A DNA stretch of 64,000 bases from Xanthomonas albilineans (GTDB lineage Bacteria; Pseudomonadota; Gammaproteobacteria; Xanthomonadales; Xanthomonadaceae): assembly GCF_002939705.1 (NCBI RefSeq), contig NZ_MDCB01000005.1, positions 124,001 to 188,000 on the forward strand, in the 5' to 3' direction. Shown here one piece after another: positions 26,621-34,607 of the stretch; the stretch's first letter is position 1; each line of letters begins with the position of its first letter. Made by a program: the position numbers and the translations under genes. The notes beneath the pieces are model-generated. The model did not search any database. It was given only the letters and a program-made list of their open reading frames with translations, and was not told the DNA's origin.

Positions 26621-27412
26621 TTACGGCGCTAGATGCAGGGTGCTGATGCCACCCTTGGCCACCACCGGGCCGGTGGCGACGCCGCCGGGTGCGCCGCCGG
26701 GCGGCTCCATGGTCACTGCCAGTAAGGCCCCGTCCCGGAGCAAGGGCATCAGCTTTTCTGGGATGCGTGCCACTCGCGCCTGCACATCGTCGAACACGCC
26801 CATCGACCGCGCCTTGCCGTCGGCTGGAATCAGCCACAACTCCGGCACGCGTCCGCCATCGTGGCCCCCGGCCAATGGGGTCAGGGTGATGCGTTGCTTG
26901 TCGGCGTCCATCAGCACCACGTAACCGGGCTTGCCGTTGTCCTGCATCAGTGTGGAGGTCATCGCAATGCCGCTGGCACTTCTCTGCGGTGTTGTCGGCG
27001 CTGCCTGCGCTGTTTGCCGCTGTGGTGGCAGCGGCGCGCGTGCCAGGATCAAGGCGAACAGGCAGGCGGCGGCGGTGGCGAAGCCACCTGCACTGAGCCA
27101 GCGCCAGGTGCGCACGTTATCCCACATGCTGGGCGCGGCGGCGCGCGTGCGCGACGCAGGCGCATCCAGATGCAGCGAGGCGCGGATGCGCACCCACACG
27201 CGCTCGGGAACCGCGACCGGCGCGATTTCGTCGGCCAGCGGCATCAGATGCTGCTGCCACTGCGTCACGGCGGTGGCGAAGACGTGGTCGGTCTCGATGC
27301 GCTGTTCGGCGGTGCGGCGTTCGTGCGCGTCGAGCACGCCCAGCACGTATTCGCCGGCCAGCACGTCGCGCGGGGGGAGGGTTTCTTGCGGATCGGGCAC
27401 GGAGGTGTTCAT
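26621..27412 (-). CDS. RskA-type anti-sigma factor
   Basis: 263-residue membrane-anchored anti-sigma factor. The N-terminal cytoplasmic part (DVLAGEYVLGVLDAHERRTAEQRI) is the sigma-binding helical segment. One transmembrane span lies near residues 108-126 (LSAGGFATAAACLFALILA). The C-terminal periplasmic domain carries the RskA/DUF2337 signature with ELWLIPADGKARSMGVF, LLAVTMEPPGGAPGG and TGPVVAKGGI. It begins inside an ATGA overlap with the ECF sigma gene, the usual arrangement of a sigma/anti-sigma pair. It should hold the sigma factor inactive until an envelope or oxidative signal arrives; the signal is unknown. Confidence 0.87.
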   Translation of the reverse strand: MNTSVPDPQETLPPRDVLAGEYVLGVLDAHERRTAEQRIETDHVFATAVTQWQQHLMPLADEIAPVAVPERVWVRIRASLHLDAPASRTRAAAPSMWDNVRTWRWLSAGGFATAAACLFALILARAPLPPQRQTAQAAPTTPQRSASGIAMTSTLMQDNGKPGYVVLMDADKQRITLTPLAGGHDGGRVPELWLIPADGKARSMGVFDDVQARVARIPEKLMPLLRDGALLAVTMEPPGGAPGGVATGPVVAKGGISTLHLAP

Positions 27413-27966
27413 TGTTCCAGGCACGCTTTCAGTTTGGCCAGGCTGCGCCTGATCCAGCTCTTGACCGTCCCTAGCGGGGTACCGCTGCGATTGGCCAATT
27501 CCTCGTAGGTGATGCCTTCGAAGAACGCGGTGCGGATCAGCTCGCCGCGCGGTGGCTCCAGTTGGCCCATGCACACGTCCAGGCGCCGGCCAGCCACGCG
27601 CCATTCGGTTTCGGCCAGTGGATCGCGGCCGTCTTCGGGCAGTTCGCCGGCCTCATCGAGCGCCACCGACTGTCGCGCCGGCGCACGTGCGCGCAAGTAG
27701 TCGATGGCCTTGTTGCGGGCGATCATGGTCAGCCAGGTCAGGCCGCGTGCGCGTTGCGGATCGAACTGCGTCGCTTTGCGCCAGACCGCGGAGAACACCT
27801 CTTGCAGCACGTCCTCCGCTTCGCCGCGTTGCGGCACGATGCGCAGGCACACGCCGAACAGGCGTGGCGAGGTGGTGCGGTACAGGCGTTCGAATGCCGC
27901 GCTGTCGCCGGCCGCGGTGGCCAGCAACAATTGTCCTGTTTCGTCGTGATCGGGCGTCTCGGTCAT
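27409..27966 (-). CDS. ECF sigma factor (SigK-like)
   Basis: 185-residue RNA polymerase sigma factor with only regions 2 and 4. Region 2: FERLYRTTSPRLFGVCLRIV, EDVLQEVFSAVWRKATQFD, LTWLTMIARNKAIDYLRAR. Region 4: PRGELIRTAFFEGITYEELANRSGTPLGTVKSWIRRSLAKLKACLEQ, a clear helix-turn-helix. It is coupled to an RskA-type anti-sigma gene and lies directly upstream of the lipid-modification operon on the same strand, so that operon is its most likely target. In other bacteria ECF factors control CFA/furan-fatty-acid genes in response to singlet oxygen or similar stress. Here this is inferred. Confidence 0.9.
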   Translation of the reverse strand: MTETPDHDETGQLLLATAAGDSAAFERLYRTTSPRLFGVCLRIVPQRGEAEDVLQEVFSAVWRKATQFDPQRARGLTWLTMIARNKAIDYLRARAPARQSVALDEAGELPEDGRDPLAETEWRVAGRRLDVCMGQLEPPRGELIRTAFFEGITYEELANRSGTPLGTVKSWIRRSLAKLKACLEQ

Positions 27967-28024
27967 GCCGGGAAACGGTGGCGAAGGTTGCGGCGATGCT
28001 ACAGGCTTTCGACGTGGGCGTCGC

Positions 28025-28396
28025 TCAAATGCGTTGCTTGTACCAGAGCGCGACTGCGGCGAGCAGTAGCAGGATCTCGAACGCGGCCAGCCCGGTGGTG
28101 GTCGCGCCGACCGGCCACAGCCGTAGCAGGCTGGCGCTGCGGTACAGCACGATCGGCACATAGAACGCCAAGGCCAGCAGTAGGCCGTTGCGCAGTTGTC
28201 CGCTGCGGGCGAAGTAGCCGAACAGGAATGCCATTCCCCATTGCAGGCCACCATAGATGACCAGGTATTCGGACTGACCGGAGCGATCCAGGCCCACATA
28301 GCCCACCGCCACTGCGGTTGACGCTGGCCAGATGGTGCACCATAGGGCCAGCAGCGCGTAGAGCGCGGCGTTGAACCACAGGTAGGCTTTTGCCAT
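28025..28396 (-). CDS. small four-helix membrane protein, hypothetical
   Basis: 123-residue inner-membrane protein with about four spans: YLWFNAALYALLALWCTIWP, YLVIYGGLQWGMAFLFGYFA, GLLLALAFYVPIVLYRSASLL and LAAFEILLLLAAVALWY. The arrangement resembles DUF4345-like proteins, but I am not certain. The gene stops 58 bases before the ECF sigma gene on the same strand and may share its transcript. ATG 28396 begins right before the first helix; the longer frame to 28831 conflicts with the next gene and is ignored. Confidence 0.65.
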   Translation of the reverse strand: MAKAYLWFNAALYALLALWCTIWPASTAVAVGYVGLDRSGQSEYLVIYGGLQWGMAFLFGYFARSGQLRNGLLLALAFYVPIVLYRSASLLRLWPVGATTTGLAAFEILLLLAAVALWYKQRI

Positions 28397-28484
28397 GGGG
28401 AATTCTCGGCGATGGGCGGGCGATAAGATGGCATGGTTGTAACGCTCGCAGCGCAGGCTGCTGTGAACGCGGCGGCGGTCCTGG

Positions 28485-29282
28485 TTAGTGCGCGTTGCAC
28501 TGTGCGACCAGGGGGTGTTGCAGCGCCTGATCCCAGGCCGCTGCGTCGGCCTGGCTGCGCAGGCGATCGGGGAAGGTGATGCGGACCTGCGGGTAGCGGC
28601 CGCGCGCGTCGCGGATGTTGCCGACACCACGGAATTCGAGCAGGTGCCGGTCCTGGCGCGCGTAGGCGACGTTGATGTCGGGCAGCAGGCCGCCATACCA
28701 GGCCGCCAGACCCAGGGTGTAATGCTGCACGTTGGCGTCGGCGGTGCCGGGAGTGATCTGGAATTGGAGCGTGCGCTGGCTACTCGGCAGCGCGAAGGTG
28801 ATGCGCTGCGGCGTGCCGCCGGCCAAGGCATCCCAGTGCTGGCGCAGATAGGCGTCGAACCCGGCGTCGATCACCAGCGGGGCGTCGGCGCTGGCCGGCA
28901 GTGCCGCGTGGTGCTCGGCCTGTCCTTTTACCTGGCTGAACATTTCGCGGCCGTTGCCGGTGCTGCGGACCCCTTCGCGATAGCCGCTGCGTGCGTCCAC
29001 CAGTTCGAAATCGGGTGCGATACCGCCATCGGCCACGCGCTTGCGTGCAAATGCAGCGCCGTTGGCGCACTGGTACAGCACCAGCCGCGCGCCATTCTCG
29101 CGCACCCAATGGATCTCGCGATACAACAGTTGTTTACCGTCGGCGGCGTAGGCTAGGCCTTCGTAGTGCAGCATCGCCCGTGCCGGTGCGGCGGTGGCCA
29201 GGACGCACACGCCCAGGATCAGGGCCAGGGTGAACGCGGTCTGTGGACGGACAGACGTGAAGGACACGGTCGACGTGTGCAT
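28485..29282 (-). CDS. exported protein of unknown function
   Basis: 265-residue protein with an N-terminal signal peptide (FTLALILGVCVLATAAPARA). The mature part starts MLHYEGLAYAADGKQLLYREIHWV and has KRVADGGIAPDFELVDARSGYREGV, FDAYLRQHWDAL and the C-terminal block GVGNIRDARGRYPQVRITFPD. The repeated DxDxxxG-free beta pattern suggests a beta-rich periplasmic protein. It sits upstream of the small membrane protein and sigma genes on the same strand. No enzymatic motif is recognised. Proteins of this type are common in gamma-proteobacteria near ECF sigma/lipid loci, in my memory, but this link is weak. Confidence 0.65.
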   Translation of the reverse strand: MHTSTVSFTSVRPQTAFTLALILGVCVLATAAPARAMLHYEGLAYAADGKQLLYREIHWVRENGARLVLYQCANGAAFARKRVADGGIAPDFELVDARSGYREGVRSTGNGREMFSQVKGQAEHHAALPASADAPLVIDAGFDAYLRQHWDALAGGTPQRITFALPSSQRTLQFQITPGTADANVQHYTLGLAAWYGGLLPDINVAYARQDRHLLEFRGVGNIRDARGRYPQVRITFPDRLRSQADAAAWDQALQHPLVAQCNAH

Positions 29283-29361
29283 GGACGGCGCTTCCGTTGG
29301 GATGACACTAGGACATACGCGGCGGACGTCGATCCGGATGCGTCGGCCATGGCAGGTCTGT

Positions 29362-29772
29362 TCAGCGCAGCACGATGCAGTCCACCGGGCAGGCCGGCAG
29401 GCACAGTGCGCAGCCCGTACACAGCGGTGCCAGGACCGTATGCATGTGTTTGGCGCCGCCGACGATGGCGTCCACCGGGCAAGCCTGGATGCATTTGGTG
29501 CAGCCGATGCAGTCGGCCTCGATCACCAGCGCCACCTGCGGCGGTGTGTGGGTACCGCGGCGACGGTCGTAGGGCAGCGCGGGGGTGCCGAGCACCCGTG
29601 CCAGCGCTCGCGCACCGGCGTCGCCACCGGGCGGGCAACGGTCCACCTGCGCCGCGCCACGCGCCATCGCCTCGGCGTAGGGGCGGCAGCCGTCGAAGCC
29701 GCACTGGCCGCATTGGGTCTGTGGCAGCAGGCGGTCCAGGCGTTCGAGCAGGGCGTCTTGGGCGGGATGCAT
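29362..29772 (-). CDS. RnfB/RsxB-like ferredoxin protein
   Basis: 136-residue Fe-S protein. The N-terminal part has the RnfB cluster motif QCGQCGFDGCRPYAEAM...CPPGG (one [4Fe-4S]), and the C-terminal part has two ferredoxin motifs, CIGCTKCIQACPVDAI and CTGCALCLPACPVDCI. It lacks the N-terminal membrane helix of full RnfB and no other rnf/rsx genes lie nearby, so it is probably a soluble electron carrier rather than part of the Rnf pump. ATG 29772 was chosen because it starts just before the cluster domain; an in-frame ATG at 29835 would add 21 residues. A homologue commonly lies near metG in Xanthomonas. Confidence 0.82.
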   Translation of the reverse strand: MHPAQDALLERLDRLLPQTQCGQCGFDGCRPYAEAMARGAAQVDRCPPGGDAGARALARVLGTPALPYDRRRGTHTPPQVALVIEADCIGCTKCIQACPVDAIVGGAKHMHTVLAPLCTGCALCLPACPVDCIVLR

Positions 29773-29996
29773 GGTGAAAGGGTGTACCCGATGCAGGGCG
29801 TCGGGTGGAGCGCGCAGGGACGAGGACTGCAGCATGGCCGTATCGGGATGGGCCGGCCTAGTGTAACGCGCTCACCGTCGCGGCCAGGCCCTAGCCGCGC
29901 GCGTGTTGATCGCGACCTCGACCGTTGTCCACGACGGGATGAGGTGCGTCCGTGGCAATGGGGCGAACAGCGGCCATTGTGCCGAGGAGTGTGGCA

Positions 29997-30599
29997 TCAG
30001 GCGATGCGGCGCCCGCGGTACCAGCGCTCGTGCGCCAATGCCAGCATCGGTCGGTCTTCGCGGCTGTCGCCGTAGGCATAGATGCGTCGATAGGCGGACA
30101 GGGTGTAACGCGCGCGGATCAGTGCGGCCTTGTGCGGGCCGCAGTCGCCGCCGGCGTAGCGCCCGGTCAGGCGACCGTCGCACGCTTCCAGACGGTTGCA
30201 GATTAGTGCCAGTCCATGTTGCGCGCACCATGGACGCAGGTACAGGTCCAGTGATGCGGAGACCAGGACGACGTGGTGGCCTTGCGCCTGGTGCCAGGCG
30301 ATGCGTTGCATCATCTGCGCTTGCAACAGCGGTGGTAGCGCCTGCTCCGCGTAGACGGCGGCCTGTGTCGCGATCTCCTCGGCGGCGCGCCCGGCGAACA
30401 CCATGCGGGTGACCCGTTCGCGGATCGCCACCGCCGAGATCAGGCCGAGGCGGTAGCCGACCAGCCATGGTCCGATCGTCCAGCGCACGCTGGCCTGCTG
30501 CGCTGGTGTGGCAACGCGGCGCAGGAAGCCCGAATAGCTGTCGCCGCTGGTGACCGTTTGATCGAAGTCGAACAGGGCCAGTGCGCTGGGTGTGGTCAT
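29997..30599 (-). CDS. HAD-superfamily subfamily IB hydrolase (phosphoserine-phosphatase-like)
   Basis: 200-residue phosphatase. Motif I is LFDFDQTVTSGDS with the nucleophile Asp, motif II HHVVLVSASLDLYL, and motif III/IV YAYGDSREDRPML. The helical cap is between residues 20 and 85. Such HAD-IB enzymes dephosphorylate phosphoserine, lysophosphatidic acid or similar small compounds. Motif I has Gln after the Asp-x-Asp instead of the usual Gly/Lys, which is tolerated. It lies between the rnfB-like gene and metG on the same strand, separated from metG by about 80 bases. The physiological substrate is unknown. Confidence 0.85.
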   Translation of the reverse strand: MTTPSALALFDFDQTVTSGDSYSGFLRRVATPAQQASVRWTIGPWLVGYRLGLISAVAIRERVTRMVFAGRAAEEIATQAAVYAEQALPPLLQAQMMQRIAWHQAQGHHVVLVSASLDLYLRPWCAQHGLALICNRLEACDGRLTGRYAGGDCGPHKAALIRARYTLSAYRRIYAYGDSREDRPMLALAHERWYRGRRIA

Positions 30600-30677
30600 C
30601 TGGAGAGCGGGAGCGGCACGGGCAGGGATGGGTGGGCGCGGCAATGCTGTGCGCCGCCGCCCGCATCGGCGCGCCGC

Positions 30678-32738
30678 TCAGCGCACCGGCATGCCTGGCT
30701 GCGCACCGCTGTCGGCGTCGAGCAGGGCCAGCGCGCCGCCATCGAAGCCGGCCGAGAGAATCATGCCTTCGCTGATGCCGAAGCGCATCTTGCGCGGTGC
30801 CAGGTTGGCGATGAAGACCACGCTGCGGCCAACCAGTTTGTCCGGTTCGGCATAGCTGGCGCGGATGCCGGAGAAAATCTGCCGCTTGCCCAGCGCGCCG
30901 GCATCCAGTTCGAAGCGCAGCAGCTTGTCCGAGCCCTCGACGCATTCGCAGGCCAGCACTTTGCCGATGCGCAGGTCGAGCTTGGCGAAATCGTCCATGC
31001 CGACGAGCGCGGGACTGGCGGCCGCGGCATTCGGCGCGATAGGCGCGGCTGGCTTGGCGGCGGGTGTCGCTGCGCCAGCGGCGGGGGCGAGTGTGTCCTT
31101 GGAGGCGTCGGTCATGGCGTCGATCAGGTGGGGGTCGATTCTGGTGAACAGTGGCGTGTAGGGCTTGATCGCGTGCGCCAGCAACGGCGCCTGCAGTGCG
31201 TCCCAAGCGCTCAGCGGCGCGACCAGGAACGCCTCGGCTTCGGCACACGTGTGCGGCAGCACCGGCTTGAGCGCGGCGGCCAGCACCCGGAACAGGTTCA
31301 AACCCTGGGTGCATACCGCTTGCAGCGAGGCCTCGGCACCGTCCTGCTTGGCCAGCACCCACGGCTTGTGTTCGTCGATGTACTTGTTGGCTTCGTCTGC
31401 AAGGGCCATGGTCTGGCGGATCGCGCTGGCCGGGTCGTTGCGCGCATACGCTTCGCGGATTGGCGTCAATGCGGCGACGAAGCGGGCGTATTGCGCTGGA
31501 TCGGGCAGCGTCTCGGCGAGCATGCCGCCGAAGCGCTTGTCGATGAAGCCGGCACAGCGGCTGGCCAGGTTGACGAACTTGCCGACCAGATCGGCATTGA
31601 TTCGCGCGACGAAGTCGCTGAAGTTCAGGTCGAGATCGTCGACGCCACCGGAGGATTTGGCGGCGAAGTAGTAGCGTAGCGCCTCCGGTTCCAGGCCCAC
31701 GTCGAGGTAGGTGCGGGCCATGACGAAGGTGCCACGGGACTTGGACATTTTGGCGCCACCGACGGTCAGGTAGCCGTTGACGTGCAACCGGGTTGGTGCG
31801 CGGTGGCCGGTGCCATGCAGCACCGCTGGCCAGAATAGGCCATGGAAGTTGACGATGTCCTTGCCGATGAAATGGTGCAATTCGGTGCTGCTGCCAGCGG
31901 CTAGGTGCGCTTCGAACGACTCGCCCAGGCGTGCGCACAGGGTCTGGAAGCTGCTCAGGTAGCCGATCGGCGCATCCAGCCACACATAGAAATATTTGCC
32001 TGGCTGCCCGGGGATCTCAAAGCCGAAGTATGGTGCGTCGCGCGAGATGTCCCAGGCGCGCAGGCCGCCTTCGCTGTCCAGCCATTCCATTAGCTTGGCC
32101 TTGACCCCGGGTAGGGCGACGTCGCCGGCCAGCCAGTCGCGCAGGAAGCGGTCGAAGCGGCCGACGTCGAAGAAAAAGTGTTCCGAGTCGCGCAGCTCCG
32201 GCGTGGTTCCGGAGATTATCGACTTTGGTTCCTTCAGTTCGGTCGGCGCATAGGTGGCGCCGCAGACCTCGCAGTTGTCGCCGTATTGGTCGGCGCTGCC
32301 GCAGTTCGGGCAGATGCCCTTGATGTAGCGGTCGGGCAGGAACATGCCCTTGGCTGGGTCGTAGAACTGCGCGACCCGGCGCCGCGCGATATGGCCGCCG
32401 GCGTCGAGGCGGGCGTAGAACGCTTCGGTCAGTGCGCGGTTGGCCGCCGAGTTGGTCGAGTCGTAATGGTCGAAGGCGACGCCGAACGCGGCGAAATCGC
32501 GCTCGTGGCTGGCCTGGATGTCGGCGATGAAATCTTCCGCAGTGACGCCGGCTTTTTCCGCCGCGAGCATGATCGGCGTGCCGTGGGTGTCGTCGGCACA
32601 CACGAACCAGGCGCGGTCGCCATGCAGCCGCCGTGCGCGTACCCAGATGTCGGCCTGGATGTAGCCGACGAGATGCCCCAGATGCAACGGTCCGTTGGCA
32701 TAAGGTAGAGCGGTGGTGACGAGAGCGGTGCGGGTCAT
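30678..32738 (-). CDS. metG: methionyl-tRNA synthetase
   Basis: Essential class I aminoacyl-tRNA synthetase of 686 residues. The HIGH-type motif is YANGPLHLGHLVGY at residues 13-26. A four-Cys zinc knuckle CPNCGSADQYGDNCEVCG lies near residue 146, the KMSKSRG loop near 330, and the anticodon-binding helical domain follows. After an Ala/Pro-rich linker (about 550-575) there is a C-terminal tRNA-binding OB domain (MDDFAKLDLRIGKVL...) ending with GMILSAGFDGGALALL. This full-length, dimerising form is normal for gamma-proteobacteria. The ATG at 32738 begins right at the Rossmann fold. Confidence 0.96.
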   Translation of the reverse strand: MTRTALVTTALPYANGPLHLGHLVGYIQADIWVRARRLHGDRAWFVCADDTHGTPIMLAAEKAGVTAEDFIADIQASHERDFAAFGVAFDHYDSTNSAANRALTEAFYARLDAGGHIARRRVAQFYDPAKGMFLPDRYIKGICPNCGSADQYGDNCEVCGATYAPTELKEPKSIISGTTPELRDSEHFFFDVGRFDRFLRDWLAGDVALPGVKAKLMEWLDSEGGLRAWDISRDAPYFGFEIPGQPGKYFYVWLDAPIGYLSSFQTLCARLGESFEAHLAAGSSTELHHFIGKDIVNFHGLFWPAVLHGTGHRAPTRLHVNGYLTVGGAKMSKSRGTFVMARTYLDVGLEPEALRYYFAAKSSGGVDDLDLNFSDFVARINADLVGKFVNLASRCAGFIDKRFGGMLAETLPDPAQYARFVAALTPIREAYARNDPASAIRQTMALADEANKYIDEHKPWVLAKQDGAEASLQAVCTQGLNLFRVLAAALKPVLPHTCAEAEAFLVAPLSAWDALQAPLLAHAIKPYTPLFTRIDPHLIDAMTDASKDTLAPAAGAATPAAKPAAPIAPNAAAASPALVGMDDFAKLDLRIGKVLACECVEGSDKLLRFELDAGALGKRQIFSGIRASYAEPDKLVGRSVVFIANLAPRKMRFGISEGMILSAGFDGGALALLDADSGAQPGMPVR

Positions 32739-32962
32739 GGTGGCCGGCGATCTGGGGGAGGGCGATTATTGCATGCAGGCTTGAAAGCCGGGTCTCTGGA
32801 AGCCAGACGCGAAAACGCCACGCCCCGGCGTTCCGAGCATCGGCAAAAAAGCGCCTGTGCGGGCGCCTTCGAGGCGAATGCGTGGGTGCGGTGGCGTATC
32901 CGTTCGCACCTGGATTGCTGTGTTGGCTCAGCCATGCTGCGGCCGGTGTCGGCGTCGCGGTT

Positions 32963-33415
32963 CTATTCTCTGATCCACGTCTGTGTGCGACCCAATGCCT
33001 CGATGCCGATGTAGCCACGCATCTGCAATTGCTTGCCGTCGTCGCTGAGGGTGATCTTGGCTTTGTAGATTTTGCCTTTGGTTGGATCCAGTACCGAACC
33101 GCCGTCCCATACCGCCGCGCCGTCGGGTTTGAGGCCCCACAGGATGGTCATGCCCTTGATCGGCTTGCCCTGGCGTTCGCCCTCGCACTTGTCGCACATC
33201 GGGTTCGGGCCGTGGTTGGATTGCAGGATCTCGATCACCTTGCCGTTCAGCGTGCCATCGGCCGATTGTGCGATTTGCACGATCGACTTGGGTTTGCCGG
33301 TGTCGTCGTCGATGGTCTGCCAGCGGCCGACCGGCGAGGTGTCGGCGGCGTGGGCGACCAACGCCGTCATGCTCAGTGGCAGGGCCAATATCAGGCTCTT
33401 GAAGGTGGTCGACAT
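32963..33415 (-). CDS. DUF2147 family exported protein
   Basis: 150-residue periplasmic protein. It has a signal peptide (STTFKSLILALPLSMTALVAHA) and the DUF2147 pattern: PVGRWQTIDDDTGKPKSIVQI, DGTLNGKVIEIL, CDKCEGERQGKPIKGMTILWGLK and GSVLDPTKGKIYKAKITLSDDGKQLQMRGYIG. The family forms a small lipocalin-like beta-barrel, its role unknown. A CxxC pair is present. It is divergent from mmuM, sharing a 208-base intergenic region. Confidence 0.85.
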   Translation of the reverse strand: MSTTFKSLILALPLSMTALVAHAADTSPVGRWQTIDDDTGKPKSIVQIAQSADGTLNGKVIEILQSNHGPNPMCDKCEGERQGKPIKGMTILWGLKPDGAAVWDGGSVLDPTKGKIYKAKITLSDDGKQLQMRGYIGIEALGRTQTWIRE

Positions 33416-33623
33416 GGGGCCTCTCCCAGGGATGTTCGGAGTGGCCGACACCATGCCGGCCACGCCGCGACTGTATCTTCGCGCCCCAGGGATTGGAAAT
33501 CCGCACCGCGGCATGTTCAGGGTGGCGTGTGCGTTGGATGTGCGTTGCGCCTATCGCAGCGGTGCGACCGGCCCCGTGCCATCTGCGACACTGCGCGGAC
33601 AGGTGTCGTGCGAGGACATGCCC

Positions 33624-34568
33624 ATGCCGCACAATCCGTTGACTGCGCTGTTGGCTGAGGGGCGCTGCATCGTGCTCGATGGCGCGTTGGCCACCGAACT
33701 GGAGCGTTTTGGTTGCGATCTTGACGATCCGCTGTGGTCGGCAAAGGTGCTGCTGGAGCAGCCGGAACGTATTCGTCAGGTGCATCTGGACTATTTCGTC
33801 GCTGGCGCGCAGTGCGCGATCACCGCAAGCTACCAGGCCACGTTGCAGGGCTTGGCCGCGCGTTGCATCGATCCGGCGCAAGCGCGACGACTGATCGCGC
33901 GCAGTGCGGAACTGGCGCAGCAGGCCCGGCAGGATTACCGCGCGGCGCATCCGCAGGCCGGTACGTTACTGGTCGCCGGTTCGGTCGGGCCGTATGGTGC
34001 TTATCTGGCCGATGGTTCGGAATATCGCGGGGATTATGTTGTAGCACCCGCGCGGATGCGCAATTTCCACCGCCCGCGCATTGCCGCGCTGGTGGACGCG
34101 GGGGTGGACCTGCTGGCGTTCGAAACGCAGCCATCGAGCGCGGAGATCGCCGCACTGCTGGCGCTATTGGAAGAGTTTCCGCAGAGCGTCGCCTGGTTCG
34201 CCTGCACCCTGCGCGATCCCACTCATCTAAGCGATGGCACGCCGTTGCGCGAGACCGTGGCCTTGCTCGATGGGCATCCGCAGGTCGTTGCGCTGGGCGT
34301 CAATTGCATCGCGCCGGCGCTTGCAGCGGCGGCGCTGGAGCATCTGTCCACGTTGACCCGGTTGCCGCTGGTGGTGTATCCGAACTCTGGGGAGCGCTAC
34401 GACGCCAGCGATAAACGCTGGAAGGCCGATGGTGCGGTCGCATGCGCTCTGGTCGAGCACGTCGATCGCTGGCGCGCGGCCGGTGCGCGTCTGATCGGCG
34501 GCTGTTGCCGCACCACGCCGCAGCAGATCGCGCAGTTGGCGCGGCGCCTGGCGATGCCGCATGGGTGA
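33624..34568 (+). CDS. mmuM: homocysteine S-methyltransferase
   Basis: 314-residue zinc-dependent enzyme that transfers a methyl group from S-methylmethionine or SAM to homocysteine, giving methionine. Zinc ligands are visible: Cys in ALGVNCIAP and the Cys-Cys pair in IGGCCRTTPQQI. The N-terminus has VLDGALATELERFGCDL and the barrel includes ITASYQATLQG, VAGSVGPYGAYLADGSEY and PLVVYPNSGERYD. Start 33624 has a GAGG 8 bases upstream; ATG 33618, six bases earlier, is too near it. Upstream in-frame sequence overlaps the divergent promoter region and is not coding. A recycling role for SAM by-products is likely. Confidence 0.92.
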   Translation: MPHNPLTALLAEGRCIVLDGALATELERFGCDLDDPLWSAKVLLEQPERIRQVHLDYFVAGAQCAITASYQATLQGLAARCIDPAQARRLIARSAELAQQARQDYRAAHPQAGTLLVAGSVGPYGAYLADGSEYRGDYVVAPARMRNFHRPRIAALVDAGVDLLAFETQPSSAEIAALLALLEEFPQSVAWFACTLRDPTHLSDGTPLRETVALLDGHPQVVALGVNCIAPALAAAALEHLSTLTRLPLVVYPNSGERYDASDKRWKADGAVACALVEHVDRWRAAGARLIGGCCRTTPQQIAQLARRLAMPHG

Positions 34569-34607
34569 GCCGTTCTGCGGCGTAAGCGCTTCTTGTCGCG
34601 CTGTCGT

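Noticed and set aside
29872-31983. 703-residue minus-strand frame
   Set aside because: Runs through the HAD hydrolase and metG in another frame; both of those have clear motifs.
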